Below, one piece after another: positions 44,548 to 52,599 of a stretch of DNA of 64,000 bases. The position numbers and the translations under genes were made by a program. Where the stretch lies: assembly GCF_002205845.1 (NCBI RefSeq), contig NZ_NISI01000019.1:1-64000 (forward strand). The letters are read 5' to 3'. Numbering within the stretch: the first letter of the stretch is position 1; every line of letters begins with the position of its first letter. The notes under the pieces are model-generated. The model worked only from the letters and a program-made list of their open reading frames with translations, searched no databases and was not told the DNA's origin. Origin of the DNA: Roseateles puraquae. GTDB taxonomy: Bacteria > Pseudomonadota > Gammaproteobacteria > Burkholderiales > Burkholderiaceae_C.

Positions 44548-44766
44548 CTACCTGGAGGGACCATCGCCCTGATCGCCTTCGACGCGAATCAGCAGGTACA
44601 ACAGCGCGACACAAACGCCGAGCAATAGCGCATGCCACCCCCAGCCCCAAGCGTGGGCACGGTGCTCGGCGAGCATGAGCGCCAGCGCGACCACAGCGAA
44701 GACCCAGAACACCAGGGCAGCCCACGCGCGTCCGGCCTGAGTTCGATTCAGTGATTGACTCTTCAT
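44548..44766 (-). CDS. Small two-helix membrane protein
   Basis: A 72-aa protein with two hydrophobic segments (AWAALVFWVFAVVALALMLA and WHALLLGVCVALLYLLI) separated by EHRAHAWGWG. The EHRAH motif between helices also occurs in the DUF2933 protein at 14814-15083, so the two may be distant relatives. GAGGAAAAACC precedes the ATG. It lies 10 bp upstream of fabI. Confidence 0.6.
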   Translation of the reverse strand: MKSQSLNRTQAGRAWAALVFWVFAVVALALMLAEHRAHAWGWGWHALLLGVCVALLYLLIRVEGDQGDGPSR

Positions 44767-44780
44767 GGTTTTTCCTCATC

Positions 44781-45266
44781 TCAGCGTTCTGCACGGTCGG
44801 GCGACCACGCAGAGAACGCAAACTCGATGTCTTCCTGGCGCTGCGCCAGGCGCACCCTGACCTTGAATCGATAAGGGTCTTCCTTGTCCATTCCGAACGC
44901 CTGCCCGTAGCTCACCTGTTCGTTGATCTTCATCGGCGCGAGGTATTTGGGCGCGGCGTCTGGGATGCCGATCTCGCTGACCTGGGTTCGAACGACGGTG
45001 TCGTCGATCCGGCGCCCCGTCGCCATGTCAAAGAGCGCCACCACCAATTGGTGAACCTCCCCGCCAGCCTTCGGCACCCCACCATGCAACTCCTCGACGT
45101 CATGCGTGTGAGCCACGACCGCAGCGGGCACCAAACCCCAGTACAGCACCACCCCGGATCGGTCGAAGCGTTGCTGAGCGGCTGAAGGTGTGCTCCACAT
45201 GAGCAGGGGCAGCAGTGCGGCCACCATGCCCGCCTTGCACCGCAGTCGATACGAGCGGCCGCTCAT
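44781..45266 (-). CDS. Secreted protein of unknown function
   Basis: A 161-aa protein with signal peptide (MVAALLPLLMWSTPSAAQQ). The mature part is mostly beta-like: GVVLYWGLVPAAVVAHTHDV, HQLVVALFDMATGRRIDDTV and LAPMKINEQVSYGQAF. Its start overlaps the DUF3141 stop (ATGA), so the two are probably coexpressed. I do not recognise a named family. Confidence 0.6.
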   Translation of the reverse strand: MSGRSYRLRCKAGMVAALLPLLMWSTPSAAQQRFDRSGVVLYWGLVPAAVVAHTHDVEELHGGVPKAGGEVHQLVVALFDMATGRRIDDTVVRTQVSEIGIPDAAPKYLAPMKINEQVSYGQAFGMDKEDPYRFKVRVRLAQRQEDIEFAFSAWSPDRAER

Positions 45267-46966
45267 CGCGGCTCCTTGTTTGAACTCACACTTGGGCTTG
45301 ACCAGGTGGCGTAGGTTTGCGTGAACAAGGCCTCAGCCCAGAGATCCCGCTGGATTCGCCAGGCGGCCAAGGCTTCGCCGACACCTTCGGCGCCGGCGCG
45401 CTCAAGGCGGTACCAGGGGTTTTGCTCTCGCGAGGCGTCTGGCGCCCCAAACCGGCCAAGGGCTGCGGCAGCCCAAGGCATCCAAGCCAGAACGGGTATT
45501 GCGCGCTCCGACCAAGCCATCCGACTGGCGCGCATGGGGTGCAACGGGCGAAGCAGGCGCGCGACACCCGGGCTCACCGCAGCCTGAATCACCGGCGACA
45601 CCCATTGCGCGTAGAGACGTTCAAGAGCCTCCGACATGGCCCTGACGCTGTCGAATCCTGCCGGCGCCGGTTCGAAGGTGAGATCCTCGATGCGTCGAGC
45701 CTCGAATCGCGCAGCAGGGGAAGCCTCGGGCGACGGGGGCGCTTCCAACACCATTTCATACAACCCCGGGGCGAGGCGCTCGATCGTCTGGGCATGATGC
45801 AGGATCGCGCGGTGCTCTCGCCGAGCAACGTTTGCAGACACGAAGATGCCGAGATGCCCGACCTCACGGTGGGTGAGATAGACGATGCGCTGCCCTGCAT
45901 CGACCAGCGACTCGGTCGACGGGTAGACGGCCGGCAGCCATGCCAACGCTTGATTTGGCGGCGTGATGTTGTCGCCGAAGGAACAGAAGATGACCATCGG
46001 CGTGTGGATGCTCTTCAGATCCGCGCGACAGTGCTCGTCCACGACCACCTTTCCGTCTTCCAGCAGATTGCCGACGAACAGATCGCGCGCGATGGCAAGG
46101 ATCTCCTCACGCCCAAGGAAGTAGAAGCCGTTCCACCAGCGCTCGAATTCCAGGAATCGGTCCCGCTCCACGTCGGGCTGCGCAAACAGCGTGTCGTACT
46201 TGTGAAAGATTCCCTCGGGCCGCAGGCCCTCGAAGTTCTGGACCAGCCATGCACCGTCGAAGGTGCCGCCGCCCAGGTCGGACACCCAGTGCGCGGGCCA
46301 CACTCCGCCGGTGAAGCCGCCCAGCAGCCGCATTGGGTTCACACCGCGCTCGCCCGCCCAGTACGACAAAGGCGATCCGTTGAGCACCGCAAGACCTGCG
46401 CGGTGGTGGCAATGGGACAACGCCAGCGCCAGGGCCCAACCTCCTTGGCAGTTGCCATAGACAATCGGACGCCTACCGCGGTGGCGCAAAGCCACGATGT
46501 CGATGAATGAAGCCAGCGACCGGATCACCGCTCCGAGGGTCTGGCCCTCGACCGGCTCAGGGTCGAAGACGACGAAGTACACAGGATGCCCCTCCAGCAG
46601 AGCCATCCCGACTTCGGAATCGCGCTTGAAGCCGCCGATGCCGGGCCCATGTCCCGCGCGAGGGTCGACGACCATCACCGGAGCCGCGCCCTTGCGGACA
46701 TGACGCTCGAGCGCATCCGTGCCGCACCGCGTCACACGGAGCAGCCGGTAGTTGCAAGGAGGCTGGAGATCGCGACCATCTGCGATCTGCTCAGATTCGA
46801 AGTGCAGCAGCGGCGGCATACCTGCCGCTTCGTGCTCGGCCATGTTGGCTGCCCGCTGCCGCAGCGTATCCGCGGTTTCGACAGACCGCCACAGCATGTC
46901 GAGCCAGTACGCCCCAAAAGAAGCGTCCGGCGCGGCATTCCCCGGCTCCTTGATGGTCGCGCTCAT
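45263..46966 (-). CDS. DUF3141 protein, PHA-synthase-like alpha/beta hydrolase
   Basis: A 567-aa protein. The nucleophile elbow YGNCQGGW (Cys173) has the G-x-C-x-G form of poly-hydroxyalkanoate synthases instead of the usual Ser. Candidate Asp is in FCSFGDNITPP and His in REVGHLGIFVS. These match DUF3141 proteins annotated as PHA-synthase-like. ATG follows GGGCGATGAC. Substrate unknown. Upstream lies an HMA protein gene 9 bp away. Confidence 0.82.
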   Translation of the reverse strand: MSATIKEPGNAAPDASFGAYWLDMLWRSVETADTLRQRAANMAEHEAAGMPPLLHFESEQIADGRDLQPPCNYRLLRVTRCGTDALERHVRKGAAPVMVVDPRAGHGPGIGGFKRDSEVGMALLEGHPVYFVVFDPEPVEGQTLGAVIRSLASFIDIVALRHRGRRPIVYGNCQGGWALALALSHCHHRAGLAVLNGSPLSYWAGERGVNPMRLLGGFTGGVWPAHWVSDLGGGTFDGAWLVQNFEGLRPEGIFHKYDTLFAQPDVERDRFLEFERWWNGFYFLGREEILAIARDLFVGNLLEDGKVVVDEHCRADLKSIHTPMVIFCSFGDNITPPNQALAWLPAVYPSTESLVDAGQRIVYLTHREVGHLGIFVSANVARREHRAILHHAQTIERLAPGLYEMVLEAPPSPEASPAARFEARRIEDLTFEPAPAGFDSVRAMSEALERLYAQWVSPVIQAAVSPGVARLLRPLHPMRASRMAWSERAIPVLAWMPWAAAALGRFGAPDASREQNPWYRLERAGAEGVGEALAAWRIQRDLWAEALFTQTYATWSSPSVSSNKEPR

Positions 46967-46975
46967 GTCATCGCC

Positions 46976-47284
46976 CTAGTGGCAGCAGCAGCCGCCATGG
47001 CCCTTCGTGCCATGGCCCGATTTGGAATCGTGGCAGCCCCCCGGCCGCGGCGAGCCTGCGGAAGCGGGGGCCGATGACGCCGACGCCTCATAGCCCGCAT
47101 CCGACAGCGCGCCCAGGAGCGCCGGCACATGCTGCCCCGCCTGCTCACCCGTCACTCGAGCGGTACCGCTGGCCAGGTCGACCTGTACATCCGCCACGCC
47201 CGGCACCCGCTTGAGTGCCTTGGTGACCGACGCGACACAGGATCCGCAGGTCATGCCTGCAACTTTGATTTCGGTGGTTTCCAT
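46976..47284 (-). CDS. HMA-domain metallochaperone with Cys/His tail
   Basis: A 102-aa CopZ-like protein starting at ATG 47284 (GGAGAAC upstream). The HMA fold carries VAGMTCGSCVASVTKAL (CxxC). After residue 70 an extra tail is rich in Gly, His and Cys and ends GGCCCH, which could bind additional metal. Predicted cytosolic Cu(I) or similar chaperone. A separate copZ-like gene lies at 63278-63532. Confidence 0.88.
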   Translation of the reverse strand: METTEIKVAGMTCGSCVASVTKALKRVPGVADVQVDLASGTARVTGEQAGQHVPALLGALSDAGYEASASSAPASAGSPRPGGCHDSKSGHGTKGHGGCCCH

Positions 47285-47303
47285 GCTGTTCTCCAAGATT
47301 CGG

Positions 47304-47636
47304 TCAGTGATGGTGGCCGCCATGACCGCCGGCGCTTGGGGGGCGGGCCGAATCTTGACCAGGGCGACGGGTTGTCCGGTCGTCTGCATCGGAAGACGGG
47401 GCATTGCCATGTCCTGCATGGCCTCCGTGCCCCCCATGACCTCCGTGTCCGAAGACGTGCATCAACGGGCAGGCCAGAATGAAGAGGAAGGGCAGCAACT
47501 GCAGAAGATGGGCGTTGTGGCGGTAGAACATCCAGGCCACGGCTGCGGCCAAACCCAGCCACAGCAGCCACTGGTTGATGCGGGACCAGTTCGGGCGGCT
47601 TTGACGGCCCTGTCCCGGTTCATTTGACAGATTCAT
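47304..47636 (-). CDS. DUF2933-like His/Gly-rich membrane protein
   Basis: A 110-aa protein: basic N-terminus, two membrane segments (WLLWLGLAAAVAWMFYRHNA and LLPFLFILACPLMHVF) and a long tail of GHGGH repeats ending GGHGGHHH. It has the DUF2933 plan, a hairpin of helices with PLM(H) and a His tail, like 14814-15083. Likely a membrane metal-binding accessory. The ribosome-binding site is GGAG, 7 bases from the ATG. Confidence 0.7.
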   Translation of the reverse strand: MNLSNEPGQGRQSRPNWSRINQWLLWLGLAAAVAWMFYRHNAHLLQLLPFLFILACPLMHVFGHGGHGGHGGHAGHGNAPSSDADDRTTRRPGQDSARPPSAGGHGGHHH

Positions 47637-47660
47637 GACGTTGCTCCTTGACGAGGCGGG

Positions 47661-47945
47661 TTACTGGTTCTTGTGAACCTTGCCGTGGTCGTGCAGGGGC
47701 TTGGCTTTCGCCTTGGCCCCCGAGGCTGCGTTCTCTGGCGCACAGGGCATCGCCTTGCTCGACGGAGCATTGCGCTCGGCTCCGTGGTCATGGCGCTTCA
47801 TGCCGGAACCACACTCCGACGGCATGGAGGCCGCAGAGGCAGCGACCGGTGCCGCAGCGGTCTTGCCGTCTTGGGCGAACACAGCTCCGGCAGAGAGGGC
47901 GATGGCGAGCGCCATCGAAACGGTGGCGAACGTAGAGGTACGCAT
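47661..47945 (-). CDS. Small secreted protein of unknown function
   Basis: A 94-aa protein with a clean signal peptide (ATVSMALAIALSAGAVFAQ), an Ala-rich linker and two Cys (SECGSGMKRHDHG and AMPCAPENA) among scattered His residues (HDHG twice). Probably periplasmic and metal-related by company. GGAG lies upstream of the ATG. Not recognised as a family. The 137 bp upstream (47946-48082) holds no further gene. Confidence 0.55.
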   Translation of the reverse strand: MRTSTFATVSMALAIALSAGAVFAQDGKTAAAPVAASAASMPSECGSGMKRHDHGAERNAPSSKAMPCAPENAASGAKAKAKPLHDHGKVHKNQ

Positions 47946-48082
47946 GGCAAAGGCTCCTTCATGGAGTGGTAGGAAAACAAGGGGGATACGCTTGGCATCG
48001 ACCGGGTGCCGATGCCTGAAGCAAGGAACGACGTTCCACCCTCCGCCAGCGCACTCGGGCGGACGGCGAGCGTCAGGGCGCG

Positions 48083-48508
48083 CTAAAGCGCCAACCGCAG
48101 GAGCGAGATGCGCAAGGGTGGCCCCACGCCGCGTCGCTCAAACGTGCCGTTCGATCGGCCTGAAATGCGTGCTGGCTCATCAACCAGGGCAGCCGGTTGG
48201 CCAGAGAGAAGGGCTATCGGCTGGACGCTGCCGCTCACATCGGGCGTGTACTTGCACGAGGGAGTCGATACCGACAGCTTGTCGCAAAAGTCCAGACAGT
48301 TGGCTTGGGCGCCTTCTTCGTCCTCGGGCGCCCCGTCATGACCATGGTGTGTCGCAGCGTGCGCCGAAATCGTCTCGGGGGGGGCGTCATGGTGATGATC
48401 GGCCGTCTGCAACGCGCATGCATGCACGACACCCACGGCGATACCGAAGCACCACAGCAATAGCACTCGGGAGGCCCAGCGGCGGAGACTGCGACGGCTG
48501 CCAAACAT
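48083..48508 (-). CDS. Small secreted His-rich protein, RLAL family (copy 3)
   Basis: A 141-aa protein: signal peptide VLLLWCFGIAVGVVHA then CA, His clusters (DHHHD, HAATHHGHDG), CLDFCDKL, and a C-terminal stretch ending ISLLRLAL. The same plan is seen in copies 1 and 2. It has its own promoter region with a perfect FNR-type site and a MerR-type dyad. It heads the long minus-strand array that runs to 30.9 kb. Confidence 0.68.
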   Translation of the reverse strand: MFGSRRSLRRWASRVLLLWCFGIAVGVVHACALQTADHHHDAPPETISAHAATHHGHDGAPEDEEGAQANCLDFCDKLSVSTPSCKYTPDVSGSVQPIALLSGQPAALVDEPARISGRSNGTFERRGVGPPLRISLLRLAL

Positions 48509-48568
48509 GGTCAGTTACGAATCCTGTCTTCCATGAGGTCAGGATAGGCATCAGCCCCCCACTCGCCA

Positions 48569-48582
48569 TTGATGTGGATCAA
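48569..48582 (-). promoter_or_regulatory. FNR/ANR-type site before the RLAL copy 3 gene
   Basis: TTGAT-CCAC-ATCAA on the minus strand is a perfect FNR-family palindrome. A class II start would fall at about 48534, and TATCCT (48546-48541) occupies the exact -10 position. The leader to ATG 48508 would be about 26 nt. This is the same geometry as at 13768-13781. Confidence 0.7.
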
Positions 48583-48587
48583 GCCGC

Positions 48588-48609
48588 ATTCCGTACTCGG
48601 CTACGGAGT
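48588..48609. promoter_or_regulatory. MerR-type dyad upstream of RLAL copy 3
   Basis: ATTCCGTA-N6-TACGGAGT has the same half-site and spacing as the operator at 14321-14342 (7 of 8 bases pair). No convincing -35/-10 hexamers with a 19-bp spacer flank it on either strand, so it may be a secondary binding site or a relic. It lies just upstream of the FNR-type site. Confidence 0.55.
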
Positions 48610-48734
48610 CCGGACTGGCGGTCTCTTCAGCGCGCGTACGTGTTAGCCGCAACTTCCTGTCCAAAGCCAAGCGCCAGCCTGGTGCATTCGATCCGACAGC
48701 AATCGCGAGAGCGCAGTTGCCCATGTCGGGCAGA

Positions 48735-50024
48735 TCATTGCTGCCGTTCCAGCACGATTCCCAGCAGCGCCAGTGCACGCTCCAACATGGGGCGAGCGCG
48801 CCAGTCCGCCATCTGAATCGCCAAGCTGGCTGCCCAATGCTGATGAAAGCCCTGCACCAGGGCCTGCACGGCCTCGGCGTCGACGAGCACGACGTTCACC
48901 TCGTCATTCAGGCCGAATGAGCGGTTGTCGAAATTGCTGGTCCCGACAACCGCCAGGCCATCGTCGATGACCAGCAGCTTCGTATGGTTCATGCCCGGCT
49001 GGTACTCGGCAATTTCGACGCCGGCCTCAAGCAGCATCCCGTAACGCCGTCGACTCGCCCGGCGCGCGATGGGGTGGTTGTTGTGTCGCCCCGGAACGAG
49101 TACTCGCACGCTGACACCGCGACTCGTCGCACGTTGCAGCTCTGACCGCATGCTGCGATCTGGCAAAAAGTAGGGCGACTGGATCAGCACGGATCGCCGG
49201 GCGCTGGCGATCGCGAGTTGGAACAGCATCCGCGCGCGCGTTGCCTTCCCCGCGGACGGTGTGCCGGCGACCACGATGGCCTGACGCCCCGAGGCGGCGC
49301 TGGGCGCCAGGGCCCGACAGTCAGGAAAGGATCCAGCGTCTGCCAGCAGTTCACCGGCGCTTTCCAGCCAGTTCTCCGCGAAGACGGCCTGCAACGACGA
49401 CACCACCGGGCCTTGCAGCCGCACCATCGTGTCTCGCCAAGGCGGAAGGCCCGCCTGTGGCTGGTCCCACCAAGACGCTATCCCGGCGCCCCCGACAAAT
49501 GCCTCCAGCCCGTCCACAACCAGCAGTTCCCGGTGCGTGCGGTTGTTGAACCGCTTGAGCGTGTACCAACGCACCGGCTGGTACCACGCCACCTCGCCAC
49601 CGGCTGCGCGCAGCGCGGCAAAGTACCGGTCCGGTGTGTTCCAGCAGCCAATCGCATCGACCACGATCCGCACTCGGACGCCTGCCTTCGCCCGCTCGGC
49701 GAGCGTGGACAGGAACCGATCGGCGATCCGGCTGCGGCGGAAGATGTAAGCCTCGAGATGCACCGTACGCCGGGCCTGCATGATCGACTCAAGCATGGCC
49801 TGGTAGAAGCCCTCCCCGTCGGGAATCACTTCGATCCCCGTCGCATTGCCCACCGGCGCATCCGCGAGCGCAGCGATCAACCCCAGCAGTTCGTGGCTTC
49901 CCGGCTGTGGTGGCATCTCGTTCACCGTGTAGCGAAGTCCCGGCTCAGCCAGCACAAGCAAAAACAGCACGCCCAGCAACGCCGCGCTGGCAAGCAGCAG
50001 TCCATGCCAGAGCTCGAAGGCCAT
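48735..50024 (-). CDS. Phospholipase-D-like / cardiolipin synthase-like protein
   Basis: A 429-aa protein with an N-terminal membrane helix (LLLASAALLGVLFLLVLA) and two PLD domains, like ClsB. The second HKD motif is intact (H347TK, MNHTKLLVIDDGLAVVGTSN). The first reads H164RE (NRTHRELLVVDGLEAFVGG): Lys is replaced by Glu. This could impair the first half-site or alter specificity. It is last in the operon from the copper genes, 3 bp after the MgtC/DUF4010 gene. The 226 bp beyond (48509-48734) contain the regulatory sites of copy 3. Confidence 0.83.
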   Translation of the reverse strand: MAFELWHGLLLASAALLGVLFLLVLAEPGLRYTVNEMPPQPGSHELLGLIAALADAPVGNATGIEVIPDGEGFYQAMLESIMQARRTVHLEAYIFRRSRIADRFLSTLAERAKAGVRVRIVVDAIGCWNTPDRYFAALRAAGGEVAWYQPVRWYTLKRFNNRTHRELLVVDGLEAFVGGAGIASWWDQPQAGLPPWRDTMVRLQGPVVSSLQAVFAENWLESAGELLADAGSFPDCRALAPSAASGRQAIVVAGTPSAGKATRARMLFQLAIASARRSVLIQSPYFLPDRSMRSELQRATSRGVSVRVLVPGRHNNHPIARRASRRRYGMLLEAGVEIAEYQPGMNHTKLLVIDDGLAVVGTSNFDNRSFGLNDEVNVVLVDAEAVQALVQGFHQHWAASLAIQMADWRARPMLERALALLGIVLERQQ

Positions 50025-50027
50025 GTG

Positions 50028-51290
50028 CTACGGCACCAGGAAGGCGACGACCATGCCGGCGGCAGCCATCGCCAGGTAGGCCGGAAGCACCTTCAAAGCC
50101 AGGCCCCTTCCGTCCAGCGAAGTCATCAGGCCAAGCTTGGTCAGCTGATTGACCGTCGCGGCGATGAACAGGGCGAACGTCGCAACCGAAGCAGCTACCG
50201 AACCCTCGAGCACCATGCGTCCGATGGAGAGCGTGATCGCGTCCACATCCACCAGCCCCGACACCGCTGCCGTGATGAGGACGCCGGCGTCGCCCAGGCG
50301 ATCCGCAAGAAAGCGACCAGCGAGTATGACGCCTGCCAGGAACGCCCCGAACTGGAGCGCTGCACTGAGCTTCAGCGGATTCCCGACATTCAGATCAGGC
50401 AAGCCTTCGGCGACCGAGCGCTTCGCTAGAAGCGCACCGAGAATGCCCCCCGTCACGGCCATCGCCGCGAAGGTGAGGATCGGCCCCGATCCCAACGCAG
50501 GTGCCACCACCGCAACAAGCACCGCCATCCGGGCGAACATTGCAGAACAGGCCAGGATTGCTCCACCAGCAGCCAATGCGCGCCAAGCTGGCGTCTCGCG
50601 GGCCCAGCGTGCAAGCGTTGCCGTTGTGGCCGTGCTGGACACCAATCCGCCGAGCAACGCCGTCACCGTCAATCCCCGCCTTGCGCCGAGCCAGCGCATC
50701 AGAACGAACCCGGCAAACGAAAGCAGGGCCAGCAGCACGACCGCCCACCAGAGCCTATAAGGATTCAGCGCCTCGTATGGCCCGAAGCCCCGATCGGGGA
50801 GCACAGGCAACACGACGACGCTGATCAGCAGGAGCTGCGTGCCACTGTTGAGTTCAGCCTCAGAGAGCTTCCCTATGCCGGTATGCAGGGGACGTTTGAA
50901 CTGAAGCAGTGCCAGCACGACCACGGCCACCACGGTTGATAGCGTCCATGCCCCGCTCGTCGCCAAAGCCCCGATCACGAAGGTTGCGAGCGCGGCGACG
51001 AAAGTAGTCAAGCCCATCACGGCGTGCATGCGTGCCGTGATCAGGTAGCCGGCCGTCAGCAACAGGCCGACCAGCACGAGCAGCGCGATGAGTACGACCG
51101 CTCCCCAACGCTGCGCGAGAAGCCCGCCCAGGCCGCCCAGCACCCCGATCAACGCAAACGTCCGCAGCCCGGCCACGCGGTGCCCGTCGGGCAGATCCCG
51201 CTGATGCCAACCGCGTTCCGTGCCGATCAGCATGCCTGCAGCGAGGGCAAGCCCGAGACCGGTCAGCGTGGCGCTGTCGAGGTCGTTCAT
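50028..51290 (-). CDS. MgtC/SapB plus DUF4010 membrane protein
   Basis: A 420-aa protein with about 12 helices. The N-terminal MgtC-like part (LGLALAAGMLIGTERGW, VAGLRTFALIGVLGGLGG) is joined to a DUF4010 domain (GLVSSTATTATLARWARETP; AVSGLVDVDAITLSIGRM). The repeat of SSTATT and DVDA motifs suggests a transporter. Start at 51290 overlaps the hydrolase stop (ATGA). Confidence 0.85.
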   Translation of the reverse strand: MNDLDSATLTGLGLALAAGMLIGTERGWHQRDLPDGHRVAGLRTFALIGVLGGLGGLLAQRWGAVVLIALLVLVGLLLTAGYLITARMHAVMGLTTFVAALATFVIGALATSGAWTLSTVVAVVVLALLQFKRPLHTGIGKLSEAELNSGTQLLLISVVVLPVLPDRGFGPYEALNPYRLWWAVVLLALLSFAGFVLMRWLGARRGLTVTALLGGLVSSTATTATLARWARETPAWRALAAGGAILACSAMFARMAVLVAVVAPALGSGPILTFAAMAVTGGILGALLAKRSVAEGLPDLNVGNPLKLSAALQFGAFLAGVILAGRFLADRLGDAGVLITAAVSGLVDVDAITLSIGRMVLEGSVAASVATFALFIAATVNQLTKLGLMTSLDGRGLALKVLPAYLAMAAAGMVVAFLVP

Positions 51291-52105
51291 GACGCCACCG
51301 ATGGAAGCGCATTCAGCCAAGTCAACATGCGGTCCAGGCATTGCTGGGGCGCCTTCAGCCAAGGATGATGGCCCTGCCCTGGGAGCATCTCGAGCTGCCA
51401 CGTCTTCCGCCCGGCCGTCAACCGCCGCGAGCCCTCGGGCGGTGCAGTGGAATCTTCAGAGCCGTGAATTACCAAGACTGGTATATCAGGCTTCAAGTGC
51501 GTCGCCTCGCGCATGAGATCGTGGCGGTAGACGACTTCCCACAACGACGTGGTCGACGATGCCATATTGTGTTCCACGAGATCCTCCGCCACTTCGCGCG
51601 GCATGTCGGCCAACAAGCGAGGCAGCAGCCTGCCGGCGACGCGACGGGTGATGAGGCAGGCCAATGCGGTCGCCCAAATGTTGGTGTAAATCCAGCCACC
51701 GGGCTGCCGCGCGAACCAGGTCGCGGCTCCGGCCATGCCTTTGAAGCACGGGGGGCTGATGAGCACCAGTCGGACAACGCGTTCAGGCCACCGGGCCGCG
51801 TATGCAAGGGCAAGCGTCGCCCCCATGGAGTGGCCGACCAGCGTGATGCGGCCCTCCCCTGCCAGCGAGGCATCCAGTGCATCAAGATGCCGCTCCAGCG
51901 TGTAGCGCATCCAGGGGCGGGGCGACGCGCCGAATCCCAGCAGATCCACCAGGACGCGTCGGTGACCCGGAACGGTGAACGGTACGGAGCCACAGGTCCA
52001 GTAGCGATGCGTGCCACCCAGCCCGTGAAGCATCACCAGAACCTCGCTGCCCTGCCCATCCTCGAATCGACTCAGCGCGATGGGCTTGCCTGGTCGGGCG
52101 AACAT
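51287..52105 (-). CDS. Alpha/beta hydrolase
   Basis: A 272-aa alpha/beta hydrolase. Oxyanion region VMLHGLGGTHRYW, nucleophile GHSMGATLAL (Ser), Asp in VIHGSEDSTAPPEGS and His in GQGHHPWL complete the triad. No signal peptide. Substrate unknown. It begins the three-gene tail (hydrolase, MgtC/DUF4010, PLD-like) after the copper genes. Confidence 0.88.
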   Translation of the reverse strand: MFARPGKPIALSRFEDGQGSEVLVMLHGLGGTHRYWTCGSVPFTVPGHRRVLVDLLGFGASPRPWMRYTLERHLDALDASLAGEGRITLVGHSMGATLALAYAARWPERVVRLVLISPPCFKGMAGAATWFARQPGGWIYTNIWATALACLITRRVAGRLLPRLLADMPREVAEDLVEHNMASSTTSLWEVVYRHDLMREATHLKPDIPVLVIHGSEDSTAPPEGSRRLTAGRKTWQLEMLPGQGHHPWLKAPQQCLDRMLTWLNALPSVAS

Positions 52106-52120
52106 CGATGCGCCTGAGCT

Positions 52121-52501
52121 TCAGCGCTGCAGGCGCATGTCCAGACGCACCGCGTCAGCGGACTTGTTCGTCCACATCCAGCAGTACGTCTCCTGCACAC
52201 CGACCTGAAGCACTCCGTCACTGGCGGTGGCCTGGGTCAGCTTGGCAGGAAACTCAGCGGACTTGCCGACGTGGAAGTGGACGTTGAAGTCCAGCGGCGC
52301 CGCGGCACTGAAGCGCCAGCGAACCGACTCGCCAGCCTTCAGGCCACCACATACCTCGACAAACTTCCCGGCCGGGACGGACAACCCGCGCGCGAACGCG
52401 CCGGAATCGTCCCAGGCAATCTCGACAACGTGCTGCGAAGCCAGCGACGGACGCGCCAGCACCATTGCCAGCACGATCAGCGACATGCGTGCAATCAACA
52501 T
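52121..52501 (-). CDS. Small periplasmic protein of unknown function
   Basis: A 126-aa protein with signal peptide (LIVLAMVLARPSLASQ) and a beta-rich body (GKFVEVCGGLKAGESVRWRF, PLDFNVHFHVGKSAEFP and VQETYCWMWTNKSADAVRLD). The pattern is like emp24/GOLD-type or cupredoxin-like sandwiches; conserved Cys, His and Met could bind copper. The ribosome-binding site is GGAGG. Confidence 0.6.
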   Translation of the reverse strand: MLIARMSLIVLAMVLARPSLASQHVVEIAWDDSGAFARGLSVPAGKFVEVCGGLKAGESVRWRFSAAAPLDFNVHFHVGKSAEFPAKLTQATASDGVLQVGVQETYCWMWTNKSADAVRLDMRLQR

Positions 52502-52599
52502 GAATCCCTCCAGGTGGCTGCGATCTATGCTGTCGGCGCCGCCGCCGCCAGCGGCGGCGCGCTCCGAACAAGGCGGTCTGTGTAAGCCGGGCGGCAGAA

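Noticed and set aside
47415-47470. Repeated CATGGCCTCCGTG/CATGACCTCCGTG-like units as a regulatory repeat
   Set aside because: They fall inside the GHGGH-coding tail of the DUF2933-like gene and reflect the protein repeat.
48511-48530. GTTACGAATCCTGTC near RLAL copy 3 as a fourth CopR-type box
   Set aside because: Spacing within the box is off by one, there is no CTAGAGT at the right distance, and it lies next to the start codon.
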